Shown: positions 1-6,404, counted from the stretch's first letter. The stretch is DNA of 8,367 nucleotides from an uncultured Bacteroidales bacterium (GCA_903873355.1 CAIQOG010000003.1:1-8367); one strand, 5' to 3'. Program-made: numbers and translations. The notes: generated from the sequence alone by a model not told the origin.

Positions 1-54
1 GGCTTCAGTTACCGAAACACGATGAATTTTTGATTTTAATACGTGAACAAACAT
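1..54 (-). CDS. panD: Aspartate 1-decarboxylase, N-terminal 18 codons (cut by window edge)
   Basis: Reading the minus strand from the ATG at 54-52 gives MFVHVLKSKIHRVSVTEA, open to the window edge. This matches the start of PanD, which has a conserved K-x-H-R-V-x-V-T pattern; Lys9 and Arg12 fall where the E. coli enzyme has them (MIRTMLQGKLHRVKVT). PanD is a pyruvoyl enzyme that decarboxylates L-aspartate to beta-alanine in the cytosol. The self-cleaving Gly-Ser site, near residues 24-25, lies outside the window. The gene begins 40 nt after the panC stop on the same strand, so the two are very probably one operon supplying and then using beta-alanine. No Shine-Dalgarno is visible. The identification rests on 18 residues plus context. 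Confidence 0.85.
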   Translation of the reverse strand, partial: MFVHVLKSKIHRVSVTEA

Positions 55-94
55 GTGTTTAATTTTTCAATTTACAATTCTTAATTTTGAATTA

Positions 95-940
95 TTAATT
101 GTATCTTATATTATCAATAAGTCTTACCTCTCCGCAAAAAACTGCTATACAACCGGTTGACGGCTCATCCCAGGATTGAATTGTCTGTAAAGTATTTGAG
201 TTTACAATCTCAAAATATTCAACCTTTAGTTCATCAACTGTATTAATCCTGTCGGTGACCGATTTTGTGAGTTCTTTTGGAGAAAATTGAGTTGCAAAGT
301 TACGACTTTCAAACAGAACTTTGGATATTTCGGCAGCATTTTTACGCTGAATTGCGGTTAATCGTTCATTACGGCTACTCATTGCCAAACCACTTGGTTC
401 TCTCACAATGGGGCAATCCACAATTTCAACTTCAAAATTCATAACTTTGGTCATGTGGTGAATTATAGCAAGCTGCTGAAAATCTTTTTCTCCAAAATAG
501 GCTTTATCCGGCTGAACCAATTGAAAAAGTTTACTTACAATCTGCACCACGCCGTTGAAATGACCCGGTCGAAACTGGCCTTCCATAACTTTATCTAATC
601 CGGCAAAATCAAACTCAAAATGGGCAATAAGTTCGTCTGTATTGTACATTTCATCAGCTTCGGGAGCGAAAATCAACTCACAACCAACAGACTTCAACAA
701 ATCAGCATCCTGCTGTAAATTACGCGGGTATTTTTCCAAATCAGAAGCATTATTGAACTGTGTAGGATTTACAAAAACACTCACTACACATATGTCATTT
801 TCATCAACTGCTTGCTTAACCAACTTCATATGCCCTTCATGCAAAGCACCCATGGTTGGCACAAAGCCGATAGTCTTACCCTCGCCTTTTATTGCAAGAA
901 TTTCAGCTCTAAGCGAAATCTTTTGATTGATTATTTTCAT
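95..940 (-). CDS. panC: Pantothenate synthetase (pantoate--beta-alanine ligase)
   Basis: This 281-residue protein is of normal length for PanC, which uses ATP to join pantoate and beta-alanine through a pantoyl-adenylate, giving pantothenate for coenzyme A. The nucleotidyltransferase-fold signatures are all present: PTMGALHEGH at 28-37 (the HIGH-type motif), the FVNPTQF segment at 56-62, FGEKDFQQL at 149-157, and the KMSKS-equivalent REPSGLAMSSRN at 180-191. The C-terminal lid domain follows. The start at 940 gives MKIINQKIS, with the first catalytic motif at the expected distance, and no better start is seen. The upstream sequence has no Shine-Dalgarno, as is usual in Bacteroidota. A -7 box lies at 1007-1000, giving a leader of about 50 nt. 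panD follows 40 nt downstream. The protein is expected to be cytosolic and a homodimer, from family knowledge. Confidence 0.97.
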   Translation of the reverse strand: MKIINQKISLRAEILAIKGEGKTIGFVPTMGALHEGHMKLVKQAVDENDICVVSVFVNPTQFNNASDLEKYPRNLQQDADLLKSVGCELIFAPEADEMYNTDELIAHFEFDFAGLDKVMEGQFRPGHFNGVVQIVSKLFQLVQPDKAYFGEKDFQQLAIIHHMTKVMNFEVEIVDCPIVREPSGLAMSSRNERLTAIQRKNAAEISKVLFESRNFATQFSPKELTKSVTDRINTVDELKVEYFEIVNSNTLQTIQSWDEPSTGCIAVFCGEVRLIDNIRYN

Positions 941-999
941 TGTATTCAGAAAAACGAGTCAGCAAACAAGTTGTAATTTTTGTCAAATAAATTAGGGTG

Positions 1000-1007
1000 C
1001 AAAAGTA
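1000..1007 (-). promoter_or_regulatory. Bacteroidota -7 box for panC-panD
   Basis: The minus strand reads TACTTTTG, an exact match to TAnnTTTG, followed by CACCC. The predicted transcript start is near 993, about 50 nt before the panC ATG. No good -33 TTTG is seen about 19 nt upstream, so only the -7 half is supported. The same TTTGCACCC string follows the der -7 box. Confidence 0.6.
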
Positions 1008-1302
1008 CTAAAACTTATTTTATAATCATTCATTACGGTGATTCAACGGACTATATTAGTAACTAAAAATCTCATTTTCAACAACAATTTTACTTATTAT
1101 CATGCAAAATAAGAATAATTCTGTCTAAAAAACAATTCTTGGTTAAACTTCTATAAAAGCATACTGATATCAGAAATATGATAAATTAGGTATCATCTTC
1201 TAAACATCTGAATATCTGATAAATAACTTTTAAGCGTTACAGAAATTATTTAATACTAAAATACTTCCTTATAAATTTGCTTAACATTTGTCGGTCAGGG
1301 TC

Positions 1303-1335
1303 TTGTTTATATCCGATTTTTTTTATATATCTTTG
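1303..1335 (+). promoter_or_regulatory. Promoter of the GT5-like gene / DUF4270 unit
   Basis: TATCTTTG at 1328-1335 matches the TAnnTTTG -7 box exactly and is followed by CA. A TTG at 1303-1305 could be the -33 element, although the 22-nt spacer is a little long. Transcription would start near 1342, about 33 nt before the ATG at 1375. This also argues that the coding sequence does not begin at the upstream in-frame TTG (1288), which lies 5' of the promoter. Confidence 0.65.
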
Positions 1336-1374
1336 CATAAAGAAAAACTCCCGCTAAAGCACTCACTGAAGAGA

Positions 1375-2187
1375 ATGAAGAAAAAAGTTACCAAGGTTTT
1401 GTTTATTTCCCAGGAGATATTTCCTTATTTACCCGAGTCAGAGTTGTCGAATATGGGAAGATTTCTACCACAGGCAGTACAGGACCGCGGAAAAGAAACA
1501 AGAACATTTATGCCTAAATTTGGTGCTGTAAACGAACGTAGAAATCAACTACACGAAGTTATACGTCTTTCGGGGATGAACCTGATTATCGACGATACAG
1601 ATCACCCACTTATAATCAAGGTTGCCTCTATTCAATCAGCACGTTTACAGGTTTATTTTATTGATAACGATGATTATTTTCATCGGAAAAATACTATAGC
1701 CGACGAAAACGGTGAAGAATTTGAGGACAACGATGAACGTACCATTTTCTTTGTGCGGGGCGTTATGGAAACGGTAAAGAAACTTCGCTGGACACCAGAT
1801 GTTATTCACTGTCAGGGTTGGATGACTGCATTAGCACCTTTATACATAAAAAAGGCGTATAACGATGATCCATTCTTCAAACACTCCAAAGTGGTATATT
1901 CTCTTTTTGCTGATGAGTTTAAAAGACCATTTCGCAGCCTTTTTGCAGAACGTCTACTTCTCGAAGGAATTGAAAAAAGACATGTAGTTCAGGTAAAAGA
2001 CAAAGTAATTGATTTTGTTGCACTTACAAAACTTGCAATTGATTATTCGGATGCTGTAATACAGTCGAGTCCGGTGGTAAATGAAGAGTTATTGAAATAC
2101 ATTGAGACTAAAGGCATGAAATTTTTACCTTTTGTTGAGAAGGAAGATTATGCCGATGATTATGTTGATTTTTATGACGTTATTTGA
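1375..2187 (+). CDS. GT5 N-terminal-domain protein, annotated in the family as 'glycogen synthase' but probably not one
   Basis: From ATG 1375 this is a 270-residue protein whose whole length resembles the N-terminal Rossmann domain of GT5 starch/glycogen synthases: KVLFISQEIFPY at 7-18; then ERTIFFVRGV at 121-130 and PDVIHCQGWMTALAPLYIKK at 141-160, which parallel RFaff... and PDvvHaHDWhtalvPlylk. DFVALTKLAIDYSDAVIQSSP (213-233) parallels the stretch before the interdomain linker. Two things do not fit a working enzyme. The C-terminal GT-B domain, normally another 200 or so residues, is absent. The KTGG(L/M) nucleotide-sugar-binding loop is replaced by ESELSNMG at 21-28, and the HN of the TIHN motif by SLFAD around 176-180. 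The tail (253-269) is acidic. In-frame sequence continues up to a TTG at 1288, but a promoter lies inside it, so 1375 is preferred. The DUF4270 gene follows after 44 nt. No frameshift remnant of a C-terminal domain is seen downstream. The function is unknown. Confidence 0.85.
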   Translation: MKKKVTKVLFISQEIFPYLPESELSNMGRFLPQAVQDRGKETRTFMPKFGAVNERRNQLHEVIRLSGMNLIIDDTDHPLIIKVASIQSARLQVYFIDNDDYFHRKNTIADENGEEFEDNDERTIFFVRGVMETVKKLRWTPDVIHCQGWMTALAPLYIKKAYNDDPFFKHSKVVYSLFADEFKRPFRSLFAERLLLEGIEKRHVVQVKDKVIDFVALTKLAIDYSDAVIQSSPVVNEELLKYIETKGMKFLPFVEKEDYADDYVDFYDVI

Positions 2188-2231
2188 TTAATCCAGGCTC
2201 ATTAAAAACATTAAATTTCTCAAACATTCGT

Positions 2232-3614
2232 ATGAAATTATATCCTGTAATTCTGATTTTCCTGTTGTCGATGTTCATATCCTCTTGTACCGACACAATA
2301 CCTGACATGGGTAAAGGAACATTATCATACGCTGATTCAATAATTGTAAAAGGCGATACATTTCACATTAACTCAAAAACCGTTTTCGTAGATTCAATAA
2401 TTTCACAACCGGATTCATTTTTGCTTGGCACATTCTATGATTCTAAATTTGGTACGGTTAAAGGAGAAATTTTAGCTCAACTGAACTATCCTGAAGGTTT
2501 TAAATTTCCGGTAAGTTCAAAGGTGGATTCTGCTAAAATAATGCTGAACTATTACAGTTGTTTTGGAAGTACTACTTCTCCATTGGACATCTCTATTTAT
2601 GAAATGACAAAACCATTAATTTATACTGAAATATATCCATCAAATATTGATCCTTCAATTTATTGCGACCCAAAAACCAGAGTTAAAATTGGCGAACAAA
2701 TTATTACTGCCGGAAAAAATTCAAGTACGTCAAAATCAATAAGTTTTAAATTAGATACAGCCTCTGCATTCGTAAAAAAAATCAAGAATGATTCCTATTA
2801 CAATTCTACATTCACGAATTATTTCAATGGGATATATCTGACTGCAAATTTTGGTTCTGCCACCATGCTGAATATTGGCCGAACCCAATTAAACATGTTT
2901 TTATATTATCATTATCAAGGCATTGTTAAAGATACACACGGAAAAGACTCTATAATTTACAGAAATGACATGCGTGTTTTCCCGGCCAATAAGGAAGTTC
3001 GTCAGGTAAATTGCATCCAGCATCCTGACAGAAATACTGTGGTTGCTCCAAAAGATACAGTAACGTATCTATCGTCGCCAGCTAATCTTCAGACTTTGGT
3101 AAATCTGCCACTTGACCGCATCAAAGATCGACTAAAATTTAATGTGAATGACAAAAACAAAACTCCTTACCTGAATAGTGCCATTCTGAAAGTAAATATT
3201 ACAGAAATTGCTCAGGACACCACATTACATCCTGTTGTTCAATACGTTTTATTAATAAAAGACGATAAAACTCTGATCAATAATATATTTGCAAACGGTG
3301 AATTACCAACTGCCACAAATTCTGTTTTAGGAAGATATACAATCGCCCAGGTAGGAACAACAGGTATTTACGAACGCTACTATTCTTTTGACATAGCAGC
3401 ACTGATTGCCAATGAATTAAAGAATGCAGGACCAACTGTTTCACCAATAAATTTACGAATGATTCCGGTGGCTGTCGAAACCGCAACCAATTCGAATGGT
3501 TCAGTCTCAATCACAGGCATAAAACAACAATACTTAATGAATGCTGTAACATTATCGAGCGGCAAATCAACTACATCACCAACGACTCTGAAGCTTATTT
3601 ACAGCGGTTTTTAA
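2232..3614 (+). CDS. DUF4270-family lipoprotein
   Basis: This 460-residue protein begins with a lipoprotein signal peptide: MK, then a hydrophobic stretch (residues 3-17), then the lipobox FISSC with Cys19 as the predicted lipid anchor. Residues after the Cys (TDTIPDMGKG) are only weakly acidic, so a surface-export signal is not obvious, and outer-membrane inner-leaflet or surface placement is left open. The region around 65-90, with DSFLLGTFYDSKFGTVKGEILAQL, and the DS-rich start (SYADSIIVKGD) are typical of DUF4270 proteins, which occur in Bacteroidota. The rest looks beta-rich and has no enzyme motif I recognise. I chose ATG 2232 because it starts the signal peptide; an in-frame TTG at 2184 overlaps the upstream TGA but would bury that signal. 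The gene lies 44 nt after the GT5-like gene with no promoter between, and a strong terminator follows. Function unknown. Confidence 0.87.
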   Translation: MKLYPVILIFLLSMFISSCTDTIPDMGKGTLSYADSIIVKGDTFHINSKTVFVDSIISQPDSFLLGTFYDSKFGTVKGEILAQLNYPEGFKFPVSSKVDSAKIMLNYYSCFGSTTSPLDISIYEMTKPLIYTEIYPSNIDPSIYCDPKTRVKIGEQIITAGKNSSTSKSISFKLDTASAFVKKIKNDSYYNSTFTNYFNGIYLTANFGSATMLNIGRTQLNMFLYYHYQGIVKDTHGKDSIIYRNDMRVFPANKEVRQVNCIQHPDRNTVVAPKDTVTYLSSPANLQTLVNLPLDRIKDRLKFNVNDKNKTPYLNSAILKVNITEIAQDTTLHPVVQYVLLIKDDKTLINNIFANGELPTATNSVLGRYTIAQVGTTGIYERYYSFDIAALIANELKNAGPTVSPINLRMIPVAVETATNSNGSVSITGIKQQYLMNAVTLSSGKSTTSPTTLKLIYSGF

Positions 3615-3632
3615 ATCCCGATATATAGACAC

Positions 3633-3670
3633 AAAAAAAAATGCAGCTAAAACATAGCTGCATTTTTTTT
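3633..3670. terminator. Bidirectional intrinsic terminator between the DUF4270 gene and der
   Basis: A perfect 10-bp stem AATGCAGCTA/TAGCTGCATT (3640-3649 with 3655-3664) closes a 5-nt loop. It is flanked by an A-run at 3633-3641 and a T-run at 3663-3670, so a U-tract follows the hairpin on either strand. It serves the plus-strand DUF4270 gene, which stops at 3614, and the minus-strand der gene, which stops at 3671-3669. Confidence 0.93.
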
Positions 3671-4982
3671 ATTTTTGACGTACAAATATCTGAATTGGCG
3701 TTCCGTTAAATTCATATTTTGCCCGAATCTTATTTTCGAGAAACCGCTTATAGGGTTCCTTTACATATTGTGGTAAGTTGGCAAAAAACAGGAATGTTGG
3801 CACCTGTGTGTCAGGAAGTTGAGTTACATATTTAATCTTTATGAACTTCCCTTTCAGAGCCGGCGGTGGGTAATTCTCTATAAGCGGCAGCATGTATTCG
3901 TTTAGCTTCGCCGTTGCAATTTTACGCTGCTTGTTTTCATGGACTTCAACGGCAGTTTCAAGCACTTTCAGAATGCGCTGTTTGGTAAGTGCCGAGCCAA
4001 ATATAATAGGAAAATCAACAAATGGAGCAAGCCGTTCACGAATCGAGCGTTCAAAAGTTTTGATATCAGCAGTCTCTTTGCTTTCAATCAAATCCCATTT
4101 ATTCACACAAACCACCAGTCCTTTTTTGTTTTTCTGAATAAGTGAAAAAATATTCAAGTCCTGACTCTCAATACCACGTGTGGCGTCAATCATCAAAATA
4201 CAAACATCACAATTTTCAATCGCACGGATTGAACGGACTACCGAGTAATACTCCAAATCCTCATTCACCTTAGCTTTTTTGCGAATTCCGGCTGTATCAA
4301 CCAGATAAAAATCGTGACCGAATTTATTAAATCGCATATAAATGGAATCACGAGTTGTTCCGGCGATTTCGGTAACTATGGTTCGCTCCTCACCTACTAA
4401 TGCATTTATTAGTGAAGATTTTCCGGCATTTGGACGTCCTACCACTGCAAAACGAGGCAAATCTTCCTCAATTTCTTCTTTGCTGTCAGGATTAAAGAAA
4501 GTCAGCAATTTATCCAGGAAATCTCCGGTACCAAGTCCGTTTATGGCCGAAATCATTTGAGGTTCACCCAGTCCGAGTTTATAAAACTCTGCAAGATTGT
4601 ATTGCCAGTCAAAAGTATCGGCTTTATTCGAAACCAGTAAAACAGGCTTTTTCTGAGCACGCAGAATTTGTGCTACTTCCAGGTCATAATCGGTTATACC
4701 ATTCTGAATATCGACCAGAAATAGAATTACGTCAGCTTCTTCCATGGCCAAAACAACATGTCGCTTAATTTCGCCTTCAAAAACATCAGTCGAGTTTATA
4801 ACCCAACCACCGGTATCAATCACCGAAAATTCACGACCTTCCCATTCGCTTTTGCCATATTGGCGGTCGCGGGTTGTTCCTGCCTCATCGTCTACTATCG
4901 CTCTGCGACTTTTAGTCAGGCGATTAAAAAGAGTTGATTTTCCGACATTTGGTCGGCCTACAATTGCTACAATATTTCCCAT
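3669..4982 (-). CDS. der: Ribosome-biogenesis GTPase Der (EngA)
   Basis: This 437-residue protein has the family's unique layout of two tandem GTPase domains and a C-terminal KH-like domain. Domain 1 shows GRPNVGKS (9-16), DTGG (56-59) and NKAD (119-122). Domain 2 shows GRPNAGKS (182-189), DTAG (229-232) and NKWD (294-297). The KH-like region runs from about 352 to the end. Der is an essential factor that binds the 50S subunit during late assembly (family knowledge). All G1, G3 and G4 motifs are intact in both domains, and the length is normal. The start [12 protein letters not shown] puts the first P-loop at the expected place. There is no Shine-Dalgarno; an AT-rich hairpin lies 9 nt upstream of the ATG. 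The stop codon TAA overlaps the T/A-run of the terminator, leaving essentially no 3' untranslated spacer. The gene appears to be monocistronic. Confidence 0.98.
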   Translation of the reverse strand: MGNIVAIVGRPNVGKSTLFNRLTKSRRAIVDDEAGTTRDRQYGKSEWEGREFSVIDTGGWVINSTDVFEGEIKRHVVLAMEEADVILFLVDIQNGITDYDLEVAQILRAQKKPVLLVSNKADTFDWQYNLAEFYKLGLGEPQMISAINGLGTGDFLDKLLTFFNPDSKEEIEEDLPRFAVVGRPNAGKSSLINALVGEERTIVTEIAGTTRDSIYMRFNKFGHDFYLVDTAGIRKKAKVNEDLEYYSVVRSIRAIENCDVCILMIDATRGIESQDLNIFSLIQKNKKGLVVCVNKWDLIESKETADIKTFERSIRERLAPFVDFPIIFGSALTKQRILKVLETAVEVHENKQRKIATAKLNEYMLPLIENYPPPALKGKFIKIKYVTQLPDTQVPTFLFFANLPQYVKEPYKRFLENKIRAKYEFNGTPIQIFVRQK

Positions 4983-4991
4983 ATTTTATTT

Positions 4992-5054
4992 ATATCTAAA
5001 TAGTTAGATATTTACATTCCAGGTTTGTCTTTCATTTCGGTTTTTCACAAAACC
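4992..5054 (-). promoter_or_regulatory. Two small hairpins in the der leader
   Basis: On the minus strand the roughly 95-nt leader can form GGTTTT-GTGA-AAAACC (5054-5039), a 6-bp stem with a GNRA-type GUGA tetraloop. It can also form an 8-bp AT-rich stem ATATCTAA/TTAGATAT (5011-5004 with 4999-4992) with a 4-nt loop, ending 9 nt before the ATG. Neither resembles a known riboswitch to me. The second could cover the ribosome landing site, but it is thermodynamically weak. Confidence 0.35.
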
Positions 5055-5083
5055 ATAATGTGGGTGCAAATATTTTGAGGGTG

Positions 5084-5113
5084 CAAAGGTACTGAAATTA
5101 ATCTACATGCCAA
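5084..5113 (-). promoter_or_regulatory. der promoter
   Basis: The minus strand shows TTG (5113-5111), a 19-nt spacer, then TACCTTTG (5091-5084), an exact TAnnTTTG match followed by CACCC. Initiation is expected near 5077, giving a leader of about 95 nt. A second, imperfect copy (AATATTTG followed by CACCC) lies 17 nt downstream at 5074-5067 and could be an alternative start. Confidence 0.75.
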
Positions 5114-5140
5114 CACAGCACTTGGTAATTCAATAGTTTT

Positions 5141-5176
5141 CAAAGAAAAAGGTCATACAACTTAATGTATGACCTT
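5141..5176 (-). terminator. Intrinsic terminator of the tRNA-Val unit
   Basis: On the minus strand an 11-bp perfect stem AAGGTCATACA/TGTATGACCTT (5176-5166 with 5159-5149) with a 6-nt loop is followed by TTTTTCTTTG. It lies 8 nt past the 3' end of the second transcribed tRNA. Only the minus-strand side has a U-tract. Confidence 0.92.
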
Positions 5177-5184
5177 GGCTTTAG

Positions 5185-5259
5185 TGGGCGTTGACGGATT
5201 CGAACCGCCGACCCTCTGCTTGTAAGGCAGATGCTCTGAACCAGCTGAGCTAAACGCCC
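5185..5259 (-). tRNA. tRNA-Val (anticodon UAC), distal copy
   Basis: The minus strand folds into a full cloverleaf. The acceptor GGGCGTT pairs with AACGCCC, and the D-arm contains AGCTCAGCTGGTT. The anticodon stem TCTGC/GCAGA encloses CTTACAA, giving anticodon TAC (reads GUA and probably other valine codons), and the T-arm contains GGTTCGAATCC. The discriminator base is A (complement of T5185) and CCA is not encoded, so it must be added by CCA nucleotidyltransferase. It is identical to the copy at 5289-5363 and is transcribed second. Confidence 0.98.
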
Positions 5260-5288
5260 GAAATATTTATTAAAATGTAATCAAAAAG

Positions 5289-5363
5289 TGGGCGTTGACG
5301 GATTCGAACCGCCGACCCTCTGCTTGTAAGGCAGATGCTCTGAACCAGCTGAGCTAAACGCCC
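5289..5363 (-). tRNA. tRNA-Val (anticodon UAC), proximal copy
   Basis: The cloverleaf is the same, base for base, as that of the copy at 5185-5259: acceptor GGGCGTT/AACGCCC, anticodon TAC in loop CTTACAA, discriminator A, no encoded CCA. It is the first tRNA of the unit, about 37 nt downstream of the predicted transcript start. A 29-nt AT-rich spacer separates it from the second copy. Confidence 0.98.
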
Positions 5364-5406
5364 GAATTTTGTATTCGGATTGTAATACCTTTCTCCAAAA
5401 GCGCTG

Positions 5407-5436
5407 CAAAGATACATCCTTTTTTGACATCTCAAA
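5407..5436 (-). promoter_or_regulatory. Promoter of the tRNA-Val unit
   Basis: The minus strand shows TTTG (5436-5433), an 18-nt spacer, then TATCTTTG (5414-5407), both exact matches to the Bacteroidota -33/-7 consensus, followed by CAG. This is the best-formed promoter in the window, fitting for a stable-RNA unit. Confidence 0.85.
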
Positions 5437-5522
5437 AATTTATGTGCTCTTTTTTTGAAGAAAACAAAATAAAACGTTGTAACTGATTAATACACAAAAG
5501 ACTTGAAAAGGCAATAAACTAA

Positions 5523-5915
5523 TTAATTAATGTTGCTTCTGATTTCCTCTGCTATTTTATTCATCTCCTCCGGACTGAGTTTCAGTTTGGGATTCTTGAA
5601 ATTCATATCAGATTCTTTGGTAATTGGAATCAAATGAATGTGAGCATGAGGCACTTCCAAACCAATAACTGCAACGCCAATCCGCACACAATCAACACTT
5701 TTCTCAAGAGCTAAAGCTATTTTCTTAGAAAAAACTATCATATCGGCCAGTGTTTTGTCATCCAGATTGAACAAATAATCCTCTTCAATCTTTGGAATAA
5801 CTAATGTGTGACCTTTGGTCATTGGATTGATATCCAGAAACGCAAAATATCGCTCATCTTCCGCAATTTTATAACACGGAATTTCGCCTGCTATAATTCG
5901 ACTGAAAATTGTCAT
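5523..5915 (-). CDS. HIT-family (histidine triad) nucleotide-binding hydrolase
   Basis: This 130-residue protein has the typical length and order of an HINT-branch HIT protein. IFSRIIAGEIPCYKIAEDE (3-21) is the usual N-terminal signature, FLDINPMTKGHTLVIPK (26-42) follows, and the triad HAHIHLIP is at 90-97, with His92 the expected nucleophile. Members hydrolyse AMP-linked substrates such as adenosine phosphoramidates or dinucleoside polyphosphates; which of these is used here cannot be read from the sequence. The C-terminal helix-rich tail (114-130) is normal for bacterial members. The ATG lies 18 nt after the greA stop on the same strand with no promoter between, so the two genes are probably cotranscribed. 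I recall this greA-HIT order as common in Bacteroidales. No Shine-Dalgarno is seen, and no clear terminator follows before 5437. Confidence 0.94.
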   Translation of the reverse strand: MTIFSRIIAGEIPCYKIAEDERYFAFLDINPMTKGHTLVIPKIEEDYLFNLDDKTLADMIVFSKKIALALEKSVDCVRIGVAVIGLEVPHAHIHLIPITKESDMNFKNPKLKLSPEEMNKIAEEIRSNIN

Positions 5916-5933
5916 CGTTTAATAATGATTTGA

Positions 5934-6404
5934 CTATAAACTAATCTCGATTACTTCAAATTCCATAACCCCAGAAGGAACAGATACAGTTGCTTTTTCG
6001 CCTACTTTCTTCCCAAGTAAACCTTTAGCAATAGGAGTTGTTACCGAAAGTTTAGCTTCTTTTAAGTTGGCTTCGCTTTCAGACACAATCATATAAGTCA
6101 TAACCTGATTCGTCTTTGTATTTTTAATCTTCACACGGGTCAGAATCTGAACTTCATTGGTGTTAATCTTAGACTCATCAATCATTCGCGCCGACGCAAC
6201 AGTGTCTTTGAGATTTGAAATTTTCATTTCAAGCATTCCCTGGGCTTCTTTAGCGGCATCGTATTCCGCATTTTCCGATAAATCTCCTTTATCCCGTGCT
6301 TCTGCTATGAGTTTTGAGATGGCAGGTCGTTGGACACTTTCAAGTTCGTTAAGCTCCTCTACCAATTTTTTATAACCTTCAGCGGTCATATAAGTTACTG
6401 CCAT
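5934..6404 (-). CDS. greA: Transcription elongation factor GreA
   Basis: This 156-residue protein has the family's two parts: an N-terminal antiparallel coiled coil (about 1-75) and a C-terminal FKBP-like domain (about 80-156). The tip motif EARDKGDLSENAEY (35-48) places Asp41 and Glu44 exactly where E. coli GreA holds the acidic pair that reaches into the RNA polymerase secondary channel and promotes transcript cleavage in backtracked complexes. GLLGKKVGEKATVSVPSG (128-145) is the usual C-terminal signature. Unlike its neighbours, this gene has a Shine-Dalgarno-like AAGGA (6416-6412) 7 nt before the ATG. An in-frame ATG at codon 6 is possible but less well placed. The leader of roughly 95 nt from the promoter at 6507-6535 contains a terminator-like hairpin. 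The HIT gene follows 18 nt downstream. Confidence 0.97.
   Translation of the reverse strand: MAVTYMTAEGYKKLVEELNELESVQRPAISKLIAEARDKGDLSENAEYDAAKEAQGMLEMKISNLKDTVASARMIDESKINTNEVQILTRVKIKNTKTNQVMTYMIVSESEANLKEAKLSVTTPIAKGLLGKKVGEKATVSVPSGVMEFEVIEISL

Larger units (their letters stand above)
941..1374. other. 434-nt divergent intergenic region between panC and the GT5-like gene
   Basis: This AT-rich stretch holds no credible coding sequence on either strand. It carries the panC -7 box (1000-1007, minus) and the promoter of the GT5-like gene (1303-1335, plus). A second exact -7 match, TAAATTTG, lies at 1272-1279 on the plus strand without a clear -33. A perfect 10-bp palindrome CTGATATCAG is at 1164-1173, and a weak 6-bp inverted repeat ATGATA/TATCAT follows around 1178-1196. 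The central part, roughly 1030-1260, is otherwise featureless. A divergent region this long leaves room for a regulator site, but none is identifiable. Confidence 0.5.
5183..5366. repeat. 80-bp direct repeat carrying the two tRNA-Val genes (period 104)
   Basis: Positions 5183-5262 and 5287-5366 are identical, and the identity reaches only a few bases beyond each tRNA. The intervening 24 nt are unrelated AT-rich sequence. This is a tandem tRNA duplication rather than a mobile repeat. Confidence 0.95.

Noticed and set aside
74..102. AT-rich imperfect inverted repeat at the panC stop
   Set aside because: It has several mismatches, almost no GC and no U-tract; panC and panD are probably cotranscribed through it.
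642..926. Plus-strand open frames opposite panC, der, greA and miaB
   Set aside because: Each lies opposite or out of frame with a strongly supported conserved gene and shows no domain of its own.
1288..1374. Upstream TTG start adding 29 residues to the GT5-like protein
   Set aside because: The extension contains the likely promoter (TATCTTTG at 1328-1335), and the family's conserved start MKKKVTKVLFISQE fits the ATG at 1375.
2184..2231. TTG start of the DUF4270 gene overlapping the preceding TGA
   Set aside because: It would place 16 polar residues before a clear lipoprotein signal peptide that starts at ATG 2232.
5183..5366. Two-copy repeat considered as a minimal CRISPR or integration (att) duplication
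   Set aside because: Each 80-bp unit is a complete tRNA-Val gene and there is no integrase, cas gene or further repeat.
5250..5435. 61-codon minus-strand open frame
   Set aside because: It runs across the tRNA promoter and the proximal tRNA-Val gene, so it is a chance frame over RNA genes.
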